Shown: in pieces, positions 6,602 to 14,074 of the stretch
Layout: every line of letters begins with the position of its first letter
How positions within the stretch are numbered: position 1 is the stretch's first letter
Source of the DNA: WOZL01 sp041678645
GTDB taxonomy: Bacteria; Patescibacteriota; Dojkabacteria; SC72
Direction: 5' to 3'
Assembly (NCBI GenBank): GCA_041678645.1
Contig: JBAYNT010000004.1
Coordinates: forward strand, 1 to 24,728
Length of the DNA stretch: 24,728 nucleotides
Made by a program: the position numbers and the translations under genes
Notes under the pieces: model-generated
What the model was told of the DNA's origin: nothing
Databases searched by the model: none
The model's input: the letters and a program-made list of their open reading frames with translations, nothing else

Positions 6602-7144
6602 ATGTCATTAAAAGTTGGTTCAAAGGTCTTCTACCCAACACATGGAGCTGGATGGATAAGAGAACGAAAAGAAATTGAATTTGATGGGCAAAAAAAAGAG
6701 TATTATCAGTTTGAGTTAATTAATAGTCCACTTGAAATTTCAACACCTGTAGGAAATCTTGAACAGCTCGGTATTCGACCTGTTCTTAAGTCTACTGCTA
6801 TAAAGAAAAAGATAGAGATTCTCAAAAAGAAACCTATGGGTGATCCTAAAAATAAGGACTTTAACGAGCTTGTAGCATTATTCGATGAATTGCATGAGCA
6901 TGCTGATATTGAGTCTAAGATCACAATTATCCAATACTGTAATTTTGTTAAGAAAAAGAGAGAAGAAGATGGACGGTTAATTCCTGTAACAATAGAGAAA
7001 GAGCTTGATAAGGCAATTATGGATATTGTCGGAGAGTTGGCAGTGTCTGCAAATATTAAGCTATCTACTGCTGCAAGACAGTTTATAGAAGTAACGGGAA
7101 TTAACGATATAGACTTAAAAGAGATTGAAGAATTGGAGAGTTAG
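6602..7144 (+). CDS. carD: CarD-family transcription regulator
   Basis: CarD proteins bind the RNA polymerase beta subunit near the promoter and stabilise open complexes, affecting rRNA and stress genes. The 180 residues carry the Tudor-like RNA polymerase-interaction domain at the N-terminus (KVGSKVFYPTHGAGWIRERKEIE, then EYYQFELINSPLEISTPV, about residues 4-53) and a helical C-terminal region. The spacing matches CarD/CdnL, with a slightly longer C-terminal part. The upstream ATG at 6490 is in another frame and before the promoter. Its stop overlaps the convergent ileS stop by four bases. Confidence 0.88.
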   Translation: MSLKVGSKVFYPTHGAGWIRERKEIEFDGQKKEYYQFELINSPLEISTPVGNLEQLGIRPVLKSTAIKKKIEILKKKPMGDPKNKDFNELVALFDELHEHADIESKITIIQYCNFVKKKREEDGRLIPVTIEKELDKAIMDIVGELAVSANIKLSTAARQFIEVTGINDIDLKEIEELES

Positions 7145-10047
7145 ATCTTCTCAACTTCCACACTTACCTCGGTTTCGCCAAGTTTAAAAGAGTTCTCCTT
7201 TTCTCCAGATTGAAATTCAATTTCCGCTATATTTAACTCTTCTTTATTTCTTTCTAAATACTTTTCTAAGATTTTCTCTGTTAAAGGATCTTCTATTAAT
7301 ATAGTAAGCTTAACTTTATCTCCATAGGCTATATCTTTAGCCTTTTTCCTTGCATTTTGATACTGTCTTGCAAAATCGTTGATATACCCTTCAGACAATA
7401 GGTCCTCTGTTAGTTCTATATCTACTGTCACATATCTCCCATGTTGGCCTTCTGTTATTAAGTTTTCACTCTCTACAGGCTTTTCACTAAACTCAATATC
7501 TTTCACATTTAGTTCGGCTTTTATAATCTCTTGAAGGACTTTATCTTCTACGGCTGTATACGCTTTAGATAGAGGTTGTCTTAATTTCAACCTGTTCTCG
7601 TCACGAATCTTTAATCCTAAAGATGAAATCTCTCTAACTTTTTTCATTTCTTCAAGTAGCTTTTCGTCAAATAGCTCCTTATTAAATTCAGGATAATCTT
7701 GTAAATGTACCGACTCTAAGGAGTCTTCGAAGCGTAGTGTACGATAGACAGACTCGGACAGAAATGGAGCAAATGGTGCGATTATCTTAGCAACTTCTAG
7801 CAAAACATAATTTAATGTCTCTAATGCGTTTGTATCACCAGAAACAAATCTCGTCCTTGATCTTCTTATATACCACTTAGAAATATCATCTATGAGTTCA
7901 AATGTTGTATTAGTTGCTTTCTGTATCTTATATTCATCAAGATTCTCTGTCACAATCTTTACTGTTTCCTGGAGCCTGGATAGTAACCACTTATCCAAAA
8001 TATCCTCAGAGGATAAACTGCCTGTTGGTAACCAATTAAACTGTTCTTTATAATTCAAAAGGTATTTAACAGAGTTCCAATAAAGTAGCATTACTGATGT
8101 GACGACCTCTTTTACTAAATTCTTATCAAATATAACTTCTTGGCCAGCAACAATTGGCGAACTTAAGAAATATAACCTAATAGCATCAGCACCAAGGTCG
8201 TCCATTATAATATCAACATCGGTATAGTTCTTTTTGCTTTTAGATAGTTTAGAGCCATCAGATGCTAAAACTAAGCCATTTACAATAACATTTTTGAAGG
8301 CTTTAGAGTCAAATAAAGCTGCCCCCAATACATGCAATGTGTAAAACCAACCCCTTGTTTGATCGACACCTTCTGCTATAAATTCTGCTGGGAATTTCTC
8401 CTTAAAAAGCTCTTTGTTTTCAAAGGGATAATGGAACCTAGCAAAGGGCATAGAGCCCGAATCGTACCAAACATCTATTACATCATTTACTCTGGACATA
8501 GTTCCTTCACATTTAGGACATGGATATCTCACATCGTCCACAAAAGGTTTATGTGGATCTTCTAGTTTCATCCCTGACTTCCGTTCTATCTCATCAAAAG
8601 ACCCAAGAATTTCTGTCTCTCCACATTTATCACACACCCAAGCGGGCAGTGGTGTCCCCCAATATCTATTCCTACTCAAAGCCCAATCTCTTGCTTCTGA
8701 TAGCCAATTTCCGAATCTTCCCTGTTTAATGTGTTCTGGTATCCAGTTAATTCCGTCATTTTCTTTAACTAATTTATCCTTTATCTCTGTTACTTTTACA
8801 TACCAACTCTTAATTGGTTTGTAAATTAATGGGGTATGAGTTCTCCAACACATAGGCATTTGATGCTCGTATGGTTCTTGATGAAAAAGCAAATTTCTTT
8901 TTTCCAAATCCTCTATAATGTACTTATTGGCTTTTTTATAGAACATCCCTTCAAATTGTTTTACCTCTTCTGTCATATTGCCCTGGTCATCCAAATAATC
9001 AAACATACTTATACCCATTCCTTTCATAAGAATAAAGTCTTCTTCACCGTATGGTGCCTGATGTACTACTCCAGTACCATCTTCAAAAGTGACGTGGTCT
9101 GCATGAACAACTCTAAAAGCTCCCTCTTTTTCTCTATCCAGGTAATAAGGATAAAAAGGCTCATACTCTAAACCTATTAAGTCCTCTCCTTTATGCTCAT
9201 TAATTATCAAGTACTCTCCTTCAAAAATATTGTCTGCCAAATCTTTTGCTACAATATATTTTTCGCCCCTATATTCCACCTCTAAGTAATTAAAATCCTT
9301 ACCAACAGCAGCAAGTAGATTCCCTGGTAAAGTCCAAGGTGTTGTTGTCCAGATTAACAAATATGTGTCTCTATTTTTAAGTTTTAATTTAACAGTAACA
9401 GCTGTATCTGTAATAGTTTCGTAACCTCCCAAAGCAACTTCCGAGTTAGAAAGTGTTGTTCCTGCCCTTGTTGAGTATGGGACTACTTTATAGCCCTGAT
9501 ACAGTAAGCCTTTTTCGTAGAGCTCTTTTAACGACCACCAAACACTTTCGATATATTTTGAGTCCATTGTTGCATATTCTTCATCAGAATTAACCCATCT
9601 TCCCATACGTTTGGTTACAGCTAATATATCAGACTGGTATTTCAGAACAGATTCTCTACATTTTTGATTGAATTTTTCGATACCAAACTCCTCAATGTCG
9701 CTCTTCTCTTTAAATCCTAAAGCTTTCTCAACCTCATACTCGACAGGTATCCCTTGGCAATCCCAACCAAGACTTCTATCAACATGAAATCCTTTCATTG
9801 TCTTATACCTGGGCATAATATCTTTAATAATCATAGTTAAGACATGACCATAGTGAGGTTTATTGTTTGAGGTTATCGGGCCATCGTAAAAGGTAAACGT
9901 CTCCCCTTTTCCTCTGTCCTTTTTTAGTGATTTCTCAAAGATTCTCTCTCTATCCCAGAATCCTAGTATCTCTTTTTCAGTTGTTGGAAAATCTGCTTTA
10001 AAATCTGTTGATTTTATTATAAATTCCTCTGGTTTGTCCTTTCCCAT
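7141..10047 (-). CDS. ileS: Isoleucyl-tRNA synthetase (IleS2, eukaryote-like type)
   Basis: Charges tRNA-Ile and edits misactivated valine. From ATG 10047 it has 968 residues. FYDGPITSNNKPHYGH holds the HIGH motif as HYGH (65-68). GWDCQGIPVE, the CP1 editing-domain segment DGTGVVHQAPYGEEDF, a zinc-type pair of Cys motifs (CDKCGE and CPKCEG) and KLSKS (about 620) follow, and the anticodon-binding region is intact. GWDCQGIPVEYEVEKALG and the overall arrangement match the IleS2 type, known in other bacteria for mupirocin tolerance. The in-frame ATG at 10086 is rejected: it lies in the 3' arm of the T-box terminator. A T-box (10069-10282) controls it. Confidence 0.96.
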   Translation of the reverse strand: MGKDKPEEFIIKSTDFKADFPTTEKEILGFWDRERIFEKSLKKDRGKGETFTFYDGPITSNNKPHYGHVLTMIIKDIMPRYKTMKGFHVDRSLGWDCQGIPVEYEVEKALGFKEKSDIEEFGIEKFNQKCRESVLKYQSDILAVTKRMGRWVNSDEEYATMDSKYIESVWWSLKELYEKGLLYQGYKVVPYSTRAGTTLSNSEVALGGYETITDTAVTVKLKLKNRDTYLLIWTTTPWTLPGNLLAAVGKDFNYLEVEYRGEKYIVAKDLADNIFEGEYLIINEHKGEDLIGLEYEPFYPYYLDREKEGAFRVVHADHVTFEDGTGVVHQAPYGEEDFILMKGMGISMFDYLDDQGNMTEEVKQFEGMFYKKANKYIIEDLEKRNLLFHQEPYEHQMPMCWRTHTPLIYKPIKSWYVKVTEIKDKLVKENDGINWIPEHIKQGRFGNWLSEARDWALSRNRYWGTPLPAWVCDKCGETEILGSFDEIERKSGMKLEDPHKPFVDDVRYPCPKCEGTMSRVNDVIDVWYDSGSMPFARFHYPFENKELFKEKFPAEFIAEGVDQTRGWFYTLHVLGAALFDSKAFKNVIVNGLVLASDGSKLSKSKKNYTDVDIIMDDLGADAIRLYFLSSPIVAGQEVIFDKNLVKEVVTSVMLLYWNSVKYLLNYKEQFNWLPTGSLSSEDILDKWLLSRLQETVKIVTENLDEYKIQKATNTTFELIDDISKWYIRRSRTRFVSGDTNALETLNYVLLEVAKIIAPFAPFLSESVYRTLRFEDSLESVHLQDYPEFNKELFDEKLLEEMKKVREISSLGLKIRDENRLKLRQPLSKAYTAVEDKVLQEIIKAELNVKDIEFSEKPVESENLITEGQHGRYVTVDIELTEDLLSEGYINDFARQYQNARKKAKDIAYGDKVKLTILIEDPLTEKILEKYLERNKEELNIAEIEFQSGEKENSFKLGETEVSVEVEKI

Positions 10048-10068
10048 ATAAACAGTATTCAAATTATT

Positions 10069-10129
10069 AAAACAAAAGCCCCTCATTAGAAACTAATATA
10101 CTTTAACATATTAATCTCTAACAAGGGGC
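10069..10129 (-). terminator. T-box terminator of ileS
   Basis: Minus strand GCCCCTTGTTAGA (10129-10117) pairs with TCTAATGAGGGGC (10090-10078), with a two-base internal mismatch and a long AT-rich loop, followed by TTTTGTTTT. Its 5' arm overlaps the 3' arm of the antiterminator, so uncharged tRNA would prevent it. Confidence 0.88.
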
Positions 10130-10282
10130 GTATATACATATATCGCGGTACCACCCTTTTTTAAAATTACACCTTCGTAATTTACTCATCTTGGTCTATG
10201 ATCTCGGAGACCTACCGTCGGATTCTACTTGCTTCCTAGCTTTCTTTCCGCCACTTGCTAGTGATATCTAGCTCAATGTGTT
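10069..10282 (-). promoter_or_regulatory. T-box riboswitch upstream of ileS
   Basis: The minus strand has the full T-box consensus AGGGTGGTACCGCGA (10157-10143). The tRNA-binding bulge reads UGGU, which pairs with the ACCA end expected of tRNA-Ile (discriminator A). GGG/CCC and GCG/CGC arms flank the bulge as in the antiterminator. A Stem III-like hairpin (AAATTAC...GTAATTT, about 10178-10160) precedes it, and about 100 bases remain for Stem I. I cannot assign the specifier codon with certainty; ATC at 10202-10200, in the loop of a GGTCT/AGACC hairpin, is one candidate. Confidence 0.9.
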
Positions 10283-10288
10283 AACGTC

Positions 10289-10318
10289 ATTATATCAAAA
10301 CCATGTCCTCCCTGTCTA
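10289..10318 (-). promoter_or_regulatory. Promoter of the ileS T-box leader
   Basis: Minus strand TAGACA (10318-10313), 18-base spacer and TATAAT (10294-10289). Transcription would start near 10282, giving a leader of about 235 bases. Confidence 0.6.
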
Positions 10319-10334
10319 ACTGTAAAGAGGACTG

Positions 10335-10343
10335 TGATATACT
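10335..10343 (+). promoter_or_regulatory. Extended -10 promoter of pepF
   Basis: TGA plus TATACT (10338-10343), ending six bases before the ATG at 10350; predicts a leaderless message. No -35 is evident. Confidence 0.5.
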
Positions 10344-10349
10344 ATCTCC

Positions 10350-12086
10350 ATGAATTGGAACCTAGAACTTCTTTACAAAAGCCTTCAAGATACCCAGATT
10401 GAAAAAGATGTAAAACTCTCAGAGAGCGCTGTAAAGGGATTTGTTGAAAAGTGGCAAAAAGATAGCGGGTACCTTAAAGATTCTAAAATCTTAAGAATCG
10501 CTTTATATGAGTATGAGAAATTAAATAGCGAATATGGAATTTTAACAAAGCCTTACTACTACACGTTACTTCGTAAAGAGATTGATCTTAACAACAAAGA
10601 GCTTAAAGCAAGATTAAACAAGTTAAATCACAAAGCTACCAAGCTCGCAAACGAGATACAGTTTTTTGAAATAAATCTCTCGAAGATTCCCAAAGCGAAG
10701 CAGAAGGAGTTTATCAACTCTTCAGACTTAAAAGATTACAAGCACTATCTAGAAATGCTTTTTGCTAATGCAAAATACATTCTTACTGATAAGGAGGAAA
10801 GGATATTTAATCTAACCTCTAAGACCTCTTTTGGCAATTGGGTAAATATGATTGAGGAATTGCTTTCTAAGCAAAGTGCAACCATTATAGATGAGGATTC
10901 AAAAGAGAAGACAGTTTCATATAATGAAATCTCAAAATACCTTAACTCAACAAATAAGAAGGTTAGAGACTCTGCCGCGAAGAAGTTTAATGAGATAAAC
11001 AAGAAATATATTGAGATCGCCGAGTATGAAATTAATTCCATACTTGAAAGCAAGCAGGTTAGCGATGACTACAGAGGTATTAAGAGGGTTGATCTCCCAA
11101 GACATCTTGGGGATGATATGGATAGCGAAGTTGTTGATTCTTTGGTTGATGTCGTTAGCAAAAATTTTAATATATCAAAAGAATATTACAAAAAGAAGGC
11201 TAAAATGCTTGGGCAAGAGACATTAGGTTACCACGAGAGAAATGTACCTGTTGGGGAGATTGATAATAAGTATGATTTTAGAAAAGGGTTAGATTTAGTA
11301 AAAAGAGTTTTTTCTAATTTAGATAATGAGTTCGGTGATATCGTAGAAAAATTTGACAGGAATGGTCAATACGATGTCTTTCCTAAGGCTAACAAAACAG
11401 GAGGGGCATACTGTATCAGTGTTAACAGGAACCTTCCTACATATATACTGCTAAATCATAATGATAAATTAAACGATGTACTTACCATTGCTCATGAGTC
11501 CGGTCATGGTATTCATTCTGAATTAGTTAAGTGTCAGAATTCTCTTAACGATAGCTACTCTACAGCTATTGCAGAGGTAGCTAGTACATTTTTCGAAGAT
11601 TTCGTATTAGAAGAGGTTCTTAAAGATGTTAAGGACAAAAAATTAAGAGAAGTAATCTTAATGGAGAAAAGAGATGAAGGAATTAGTACTATTTTTAGAC
11701 AGATTGCCTTTTACAATTTTGAGATGGAATTACATACAACATTTAGAAAGGAGGGTTATCTTTCACATAGCGAAATTTCCGACATCTTTATCAAACATAT
11801 GCGTGCATATTTGGGCGATAGTGTAGATGTTGATGATGGGATGAGATATGGTTGGTTGTATGTTTCTCATTTTAGAAGACCTTTTTATGTTTATACCTAT
11901 GCTAGTGGATTATTAATATCTAAGTATTTGCAAAAGAAGGTAAGAGAAGACAAGGAATTCATAAAGATGATAAAGGGGCTGTTAAGGGCTGGTAGCTCTA
12001 AATCAGTTAAGAGCATATTTATGGATATGGGTATAGATATCTCTAAGAAGGATTTTTGGGTAGAAGGGATTCAAGGATTAAGGTAA
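10350..12086 (+). CDS. pepF: Oligoendopeptidase F (M3 family metallopeptidase)
   Basis: Cytoplasmic zinc peptidase that cuts short peptides. The 578 residues match the usual M3B length (about 560-600). The zinc motif HESGH is at 382-386 (in DVLTIAHESGHGIHSEL), and the third ligand is probably Glu409 in AIAEVASTFFED. The C-terminal blocks with YGWLYVSHFRRPFYVYTYASG, which shape the substrate channel, are present. The N-terminal 200 residues are helical and charged, as in PepF. It runs divergent from the ileS T-box leader and ends three bases from the convergent 268-residue ORF. No terminator is visible in that gap. Confidence 0.94.
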   Translation: MNWNLELLYKSLQDTQIEKDVKLSESAVKGFVEKWQKDSGYLKDSKILRIALYEYEKLNSEYGILTKPYYYTLLRKEIDLNNKELKARLNKLNHKATKLANEIQFFEINLSKIPKAKQKEFINSSDLKDYKHYLEMLFANAKYILTDKEERIFNLTSKTSFGNWVNMIEELLSKQSATIIDEDSKEKTVSYNEISKYLNSTNKKVRDSAAKKFNEINKKYIEIAEYEINSILESKQVSDDYRGIKRVDLPRHLGDDMDSEVVDSLVDVVSKNFNISKEYYKKKAKMLGQETLGYHERNVPVGEIDNKYDFRKGLDLVKRVFSNLDNEFGDIVEKFDRNGQYDVFPKANKTGGAYCISVNRNLPTYILLNHNDKLNDVLTIAHESGHGIHSELVKCQNSLNDSYSTAIAEVASTFFEDFVLEEVLKDVKDKKLREVILMEKRDEGISTIFRQIAFYNFEMELHTTFRKEGYLSHSEISDIFIKHMRAYLGDSVDVDDGMRYGWLYVSHFRRPFYVYTYASGLLISKYLQKKVREDKEFIKMIKGLLRAGSSKSVKSIFMDMGIDISKKDFWVEGIQGLR

Positions 12087-12089
12087 ATG

Positions 12090-12896
12090 CTACCCATTGA
12101 TTAAACTAGGAAGTTCTGGATAAGAGGAATTCTGATGTCTCCTATCCATCAATTCAAGTAAGTCAAGCTGGGGGGGCGTTGGTTCATTTGTGAGAAGAGT
12201 GCTCGTATAGTTCCAATTCACCTTTCTTTTTATCGCTAGCCTCTGTCTTGGTTTAGCTTGAGACCAGTCCTTAATTAATCTTAAGACATTTACCCTATTT
12301 CGTCCCCTCCTATACAACTCTTTGGAGACTATATACGTTGGGACATACTGCGTTTCTCCATTATCGCCGACTTTTTCATCTATCCTATAAAGTCCAATTC
12401 CATCTGTATTTTTTGATTTTGATACTGAGACATCGATTAAGAAATATTTCTGACCAACTCTTGCGATTATCCTCATACCTGTGTCTCCTTTTCCAACCCA
12501 AGTTGTAAATTCAGCTTTCCTAACATTTCCTTTCGTTAGAAAAGGGTCTTCCCAGATTATATTAGGTGTTAATTGATCCCAATCCGTTGGAGCATATTCA
12601 AATTTTTCGTATAACCTCACTCCACCCCCTGGTCTATCATATCGTTTGTTCACAGTGTCTATAAATGATTCCCCACAGAGATCTAATATCTCTCTATGTA
12701 ACCTTAGCTCTTCTTCTGAGAAGGGTTGCTGTTGTTCTCCAACTAGCTGTTGGTCAACAAACACTAAGGTTTTTCTATTCCCATCACCAACCTCGACAGG
12801 ACCATTAAGTCTCTCGGTATATCCTAGGTCTCCTCGGACTGATAGAGGGGTCTCCGCATTCTCTTCATCGCTATGATCAGGGTAGGACTCTCCCAT
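12090..12896 (-). CDS. Uncharacterised 268-residue protein
   Basis: Not recognised. It begins with an acidic, probably disordered region (residues 1-30, MGESYPDHSDEENAETPL), has no signal peptide or membrane segment, and contains a soluble domain with a beta-rich middle (GMRIIARVGQKYFLIDVSVS, about 140-159). A basic segment rich in Arg/Lys (RRGRNRVNVLRLIKDWSQAKPRQRLAIKRK, about 195-224) could bind nucleic acid or an acidic partner. Its ATG abuts the TAA of the 153-residue ORF with no spacing, so the two are almost certainly co-transcribed and translationally coupled. Function unknown. Confidence 0.72.
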   Translation of the reverse strand: MGESYPDHSDEENAETPLSVRGDLGYTERLNGPVEVGDGNRKTLVFVDQQLVGEQQQPFSEEELRLHREILDLCGESFIDTVNKRYDRPGGGVRLYEKFEYAPTDWDQLTPNIIWEDPFLTKGNVRKAEFTTWVGKGDTGMRIIARVGQKYFLIDVSVSKSKNTDGIGLYRIDEKVGDNGETQYVPTYIVSKELYRRGRNRVNVLRLIKDWSQAKPRQRLAIKRKVNWNYTSTLLTNEPTPPQLDLLELMDRRHQNSSYPELPSLING

Positions 12897-13358
12897 TTAT
12901 AACTTGACTTTATAATTTAGATCTTTCAAACCCGACATCAATCCTTTAAGCCTCTTGACAATATCAGGCTCCTCCTCGTTTTCATCATCATCAAAGAGAT
13001 AAGTTCTTACACCATTTTCTGTTCGCTCATATATGTTAGAAATACGCCCACTCATATCGTCATAAAAGATATAAAACTCCTCTATTTCTAATGAACCGTC
13101 CTTATTAGTACCAGACCTTCTAAAAATAGCCCGTACACTAGGATGGTCTATCCCCAAATTCCTAATAGGTTGGAAGTCGAATAGTAAAAGGCTCTCCTTA
13201 GGTCCTCTTTCGTAGCTAACCTCTGTTACATGGAATGCCCCCCCTTTCCAAGGTTCAATTTCTTCTTCGATAAAGGACTGGGCACGCAGCTCAAGATCCT
13301 TTATAACAGACCCTATTGGCCCTTCAACCTTCCTTTCAGAATCTGTTTTTTCACTCAT
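12897..13358 (-). CDS. Uncharacterised 153-residue acidic protein
   Basis: Not recognised. A soluble protein with a helical N-terminus, a beta-rich middle (HVTEVSYERGPKESLLLFDF, about 43-62; LEIEEFYIFYDDMSGRI, about 90-106) and a very acidic patch DDDENEEEPD (about 123-132) before a helical, basic end. It has no membrane segment. It is first in a two-gene unit with the 268-residue ORF. The ATG at 13358 is eight bases after a TATAAT, and the divergent udg gene starts only 18 bases away. Function unknown; pairing with a basic-segment partner suggests that the two products act together. Confidence 0.7.
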   Translation of the reverse strand: MSEKTDSERKVEGPIGSVIKDLELRAQSFIEEEIEPWKGGAFHVTEVSYERGPKESLLLFDFQPIRNLGIDHPSVRAIFRRSGTNKDGSLEIEEFYIFYDDMSGRISNIYERTENGVRTYLFDDDENEEEPDIVKRLKGLMSGLKDLNYKVKL

Positions 13359-13359
13359 A

Positions 13360-13372
13360 TGTTACAATTATA
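13360..13372. promoter_or_regulatory. Overlapping divergent -10 elements
   Basis: The whole gap between the two divergent start codons is 18 bases. On the plus strand TGT plus TACAAT (13360-13368) is an extended -10 eight bases before udg; on the minus strand TATAAT (13372-13367) is eight bases before the 153-residue ORF. The two hexamers share two bases, so polymerase could occupy only one at a time. Confidence 0.6.
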
Positions 13373-13376
13373 TACC

Positions 13377-13976
13377 ATGTATCCATCTTATAACAACATA
13401 GAAATACCTAAACAACACTATCCCTCCAATAGCGACATCTTCAAAGCTATAGAGTTAACGCCTTTTGAGAAAATCAAAGTGGTAATAATTGGTCAAGATC
13501 CATACCATGGAGAAAAACAGGCCAATGGCTTAGCATTCTCTGTATATAAAGATATTAAAATCCCTCCATCTCTTAAAAATATCTATAGAGAATTAAATAG
13601 TGACTTAGGTATACCTATACCAACACATGGAGATCTAACAAAATGGGCTTTGCAAGGAGTGCTATTACTAAACAGCATATTAACAGTAGAACCGCACAAA
13701 CCAGCCTCACATAGGAACATAGGTTGGGAAGAATATACTGATGGAATTGTAAAAAGAATAAATGATGAGAAAGAGAATATTGTATTTATACTTTGGGGAA
13801 AATATGCACAAGAGAAAGGAGAACATATAGATAGAAAGAAACATTTAATTATTAAATCATCACATCCATCACCGTTTTCCGCAAGAAGAGGTTTTCTTGG
13901 AAGTAAACCTTTCAGTAAATGTAATAGTTACCTAAAAGAGAAAGGCATAGAAGAGATAGATTGGGGAATAGAATAA
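13377..13976 (+). CDS. ung: Uracil-DNA glycosylase, family 1
   Basis: Removes uracil from DNA, the first step of base excision repair. The 199-residue product has all family-1 signatures: GQDPYHG (39-45, with catalytic Asp41), VLLLNSILTVEPHKPASH, FILWGKYAQEKGEHI, and the DNA-intercalating loop HPSPFSARRGFLGSKPFSKCN (about 161-181). It is slightly shorter than E. coli Ung (229) because the N-terminus is trimmed. I chose ATG 13377. The longer frame from 13230 would run through the divergent gene and its shared promoter, and 13377 fits the -10 spacing. It ends two bases from the 3' end of the opposite-strand tRNA-Gln gene. Confidence 0.96.
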   Translation: MYPSYNNIEIPKQHYPSNSDIFKAIELTPFEKIKVVIIGQDPYHGEKQANGLAFSVYKDIKIPPSLKNIYRELNSDLGIPIPTHGDLTKWALQGVLLLNSILTVEPHKPASHRNIGWEEYTDGIVKRINDEKENIVFILWGKYAQEKGEHIDRKKHLIIKSSHPSPFSARRGFLGSKPFSKCNSYLKEKGIEEIDWGIE

Positions 13977-13978
13977 TA

Positions 13979-14052
13979 TGGTTGCCGGACCTAGATTCGA
14001 ACTAGGATTAGCGGTTCCAGAGACCGCCGTCCTACCATTAGACGATCCGGCA
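13979..14052 (-). tRNA. tRNA-Gln(CUG)
   Basis: A complete 74-base cloverleaf on the minus strand. The acceptor pairs TGCCGGA with TCCGGCA, then discriminator A and an encoded CCA. The D-arm contains AATGGTA, the anticodon loop is CTCTGGA (anticodon CTG, U33 present) between GCGGT and ACCGC, and the T-arm contains GTTCGAATC. It lies 14 bases after the gltX stop. Confidence 0.95.
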
Positions 14053-14065
14053 TTAAACTGGGCTA

Positions 14066-14074
14066 ATTATATCA
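14066..14074 (-). promoter_or_regulatory. Extended -10 promoter of tRNA-Gln inside the gltX stop
   Basis: Minus strand TGA plus perfect TATAAT (14074-14066) is made of the last gltX codons and its TAA. It would start transcription near 14059, giving a leader of about six bases before the tRNA. Read-through from gltX is the alternative source. Confidence 0.5.

Noticed and set aside
10048..10086. Longer ileS start at 10086.
   Set aside because: The ATG falls in the 3' arm of the T-box terminator; the product from 10047 begins like a normal IleRS.
13230..13376. Longer ung frame from 13230.
   Set aside because: It would run antisense through the 153-residue gene and across the shared promoter; family-1 enzymes fit the start at 13377.
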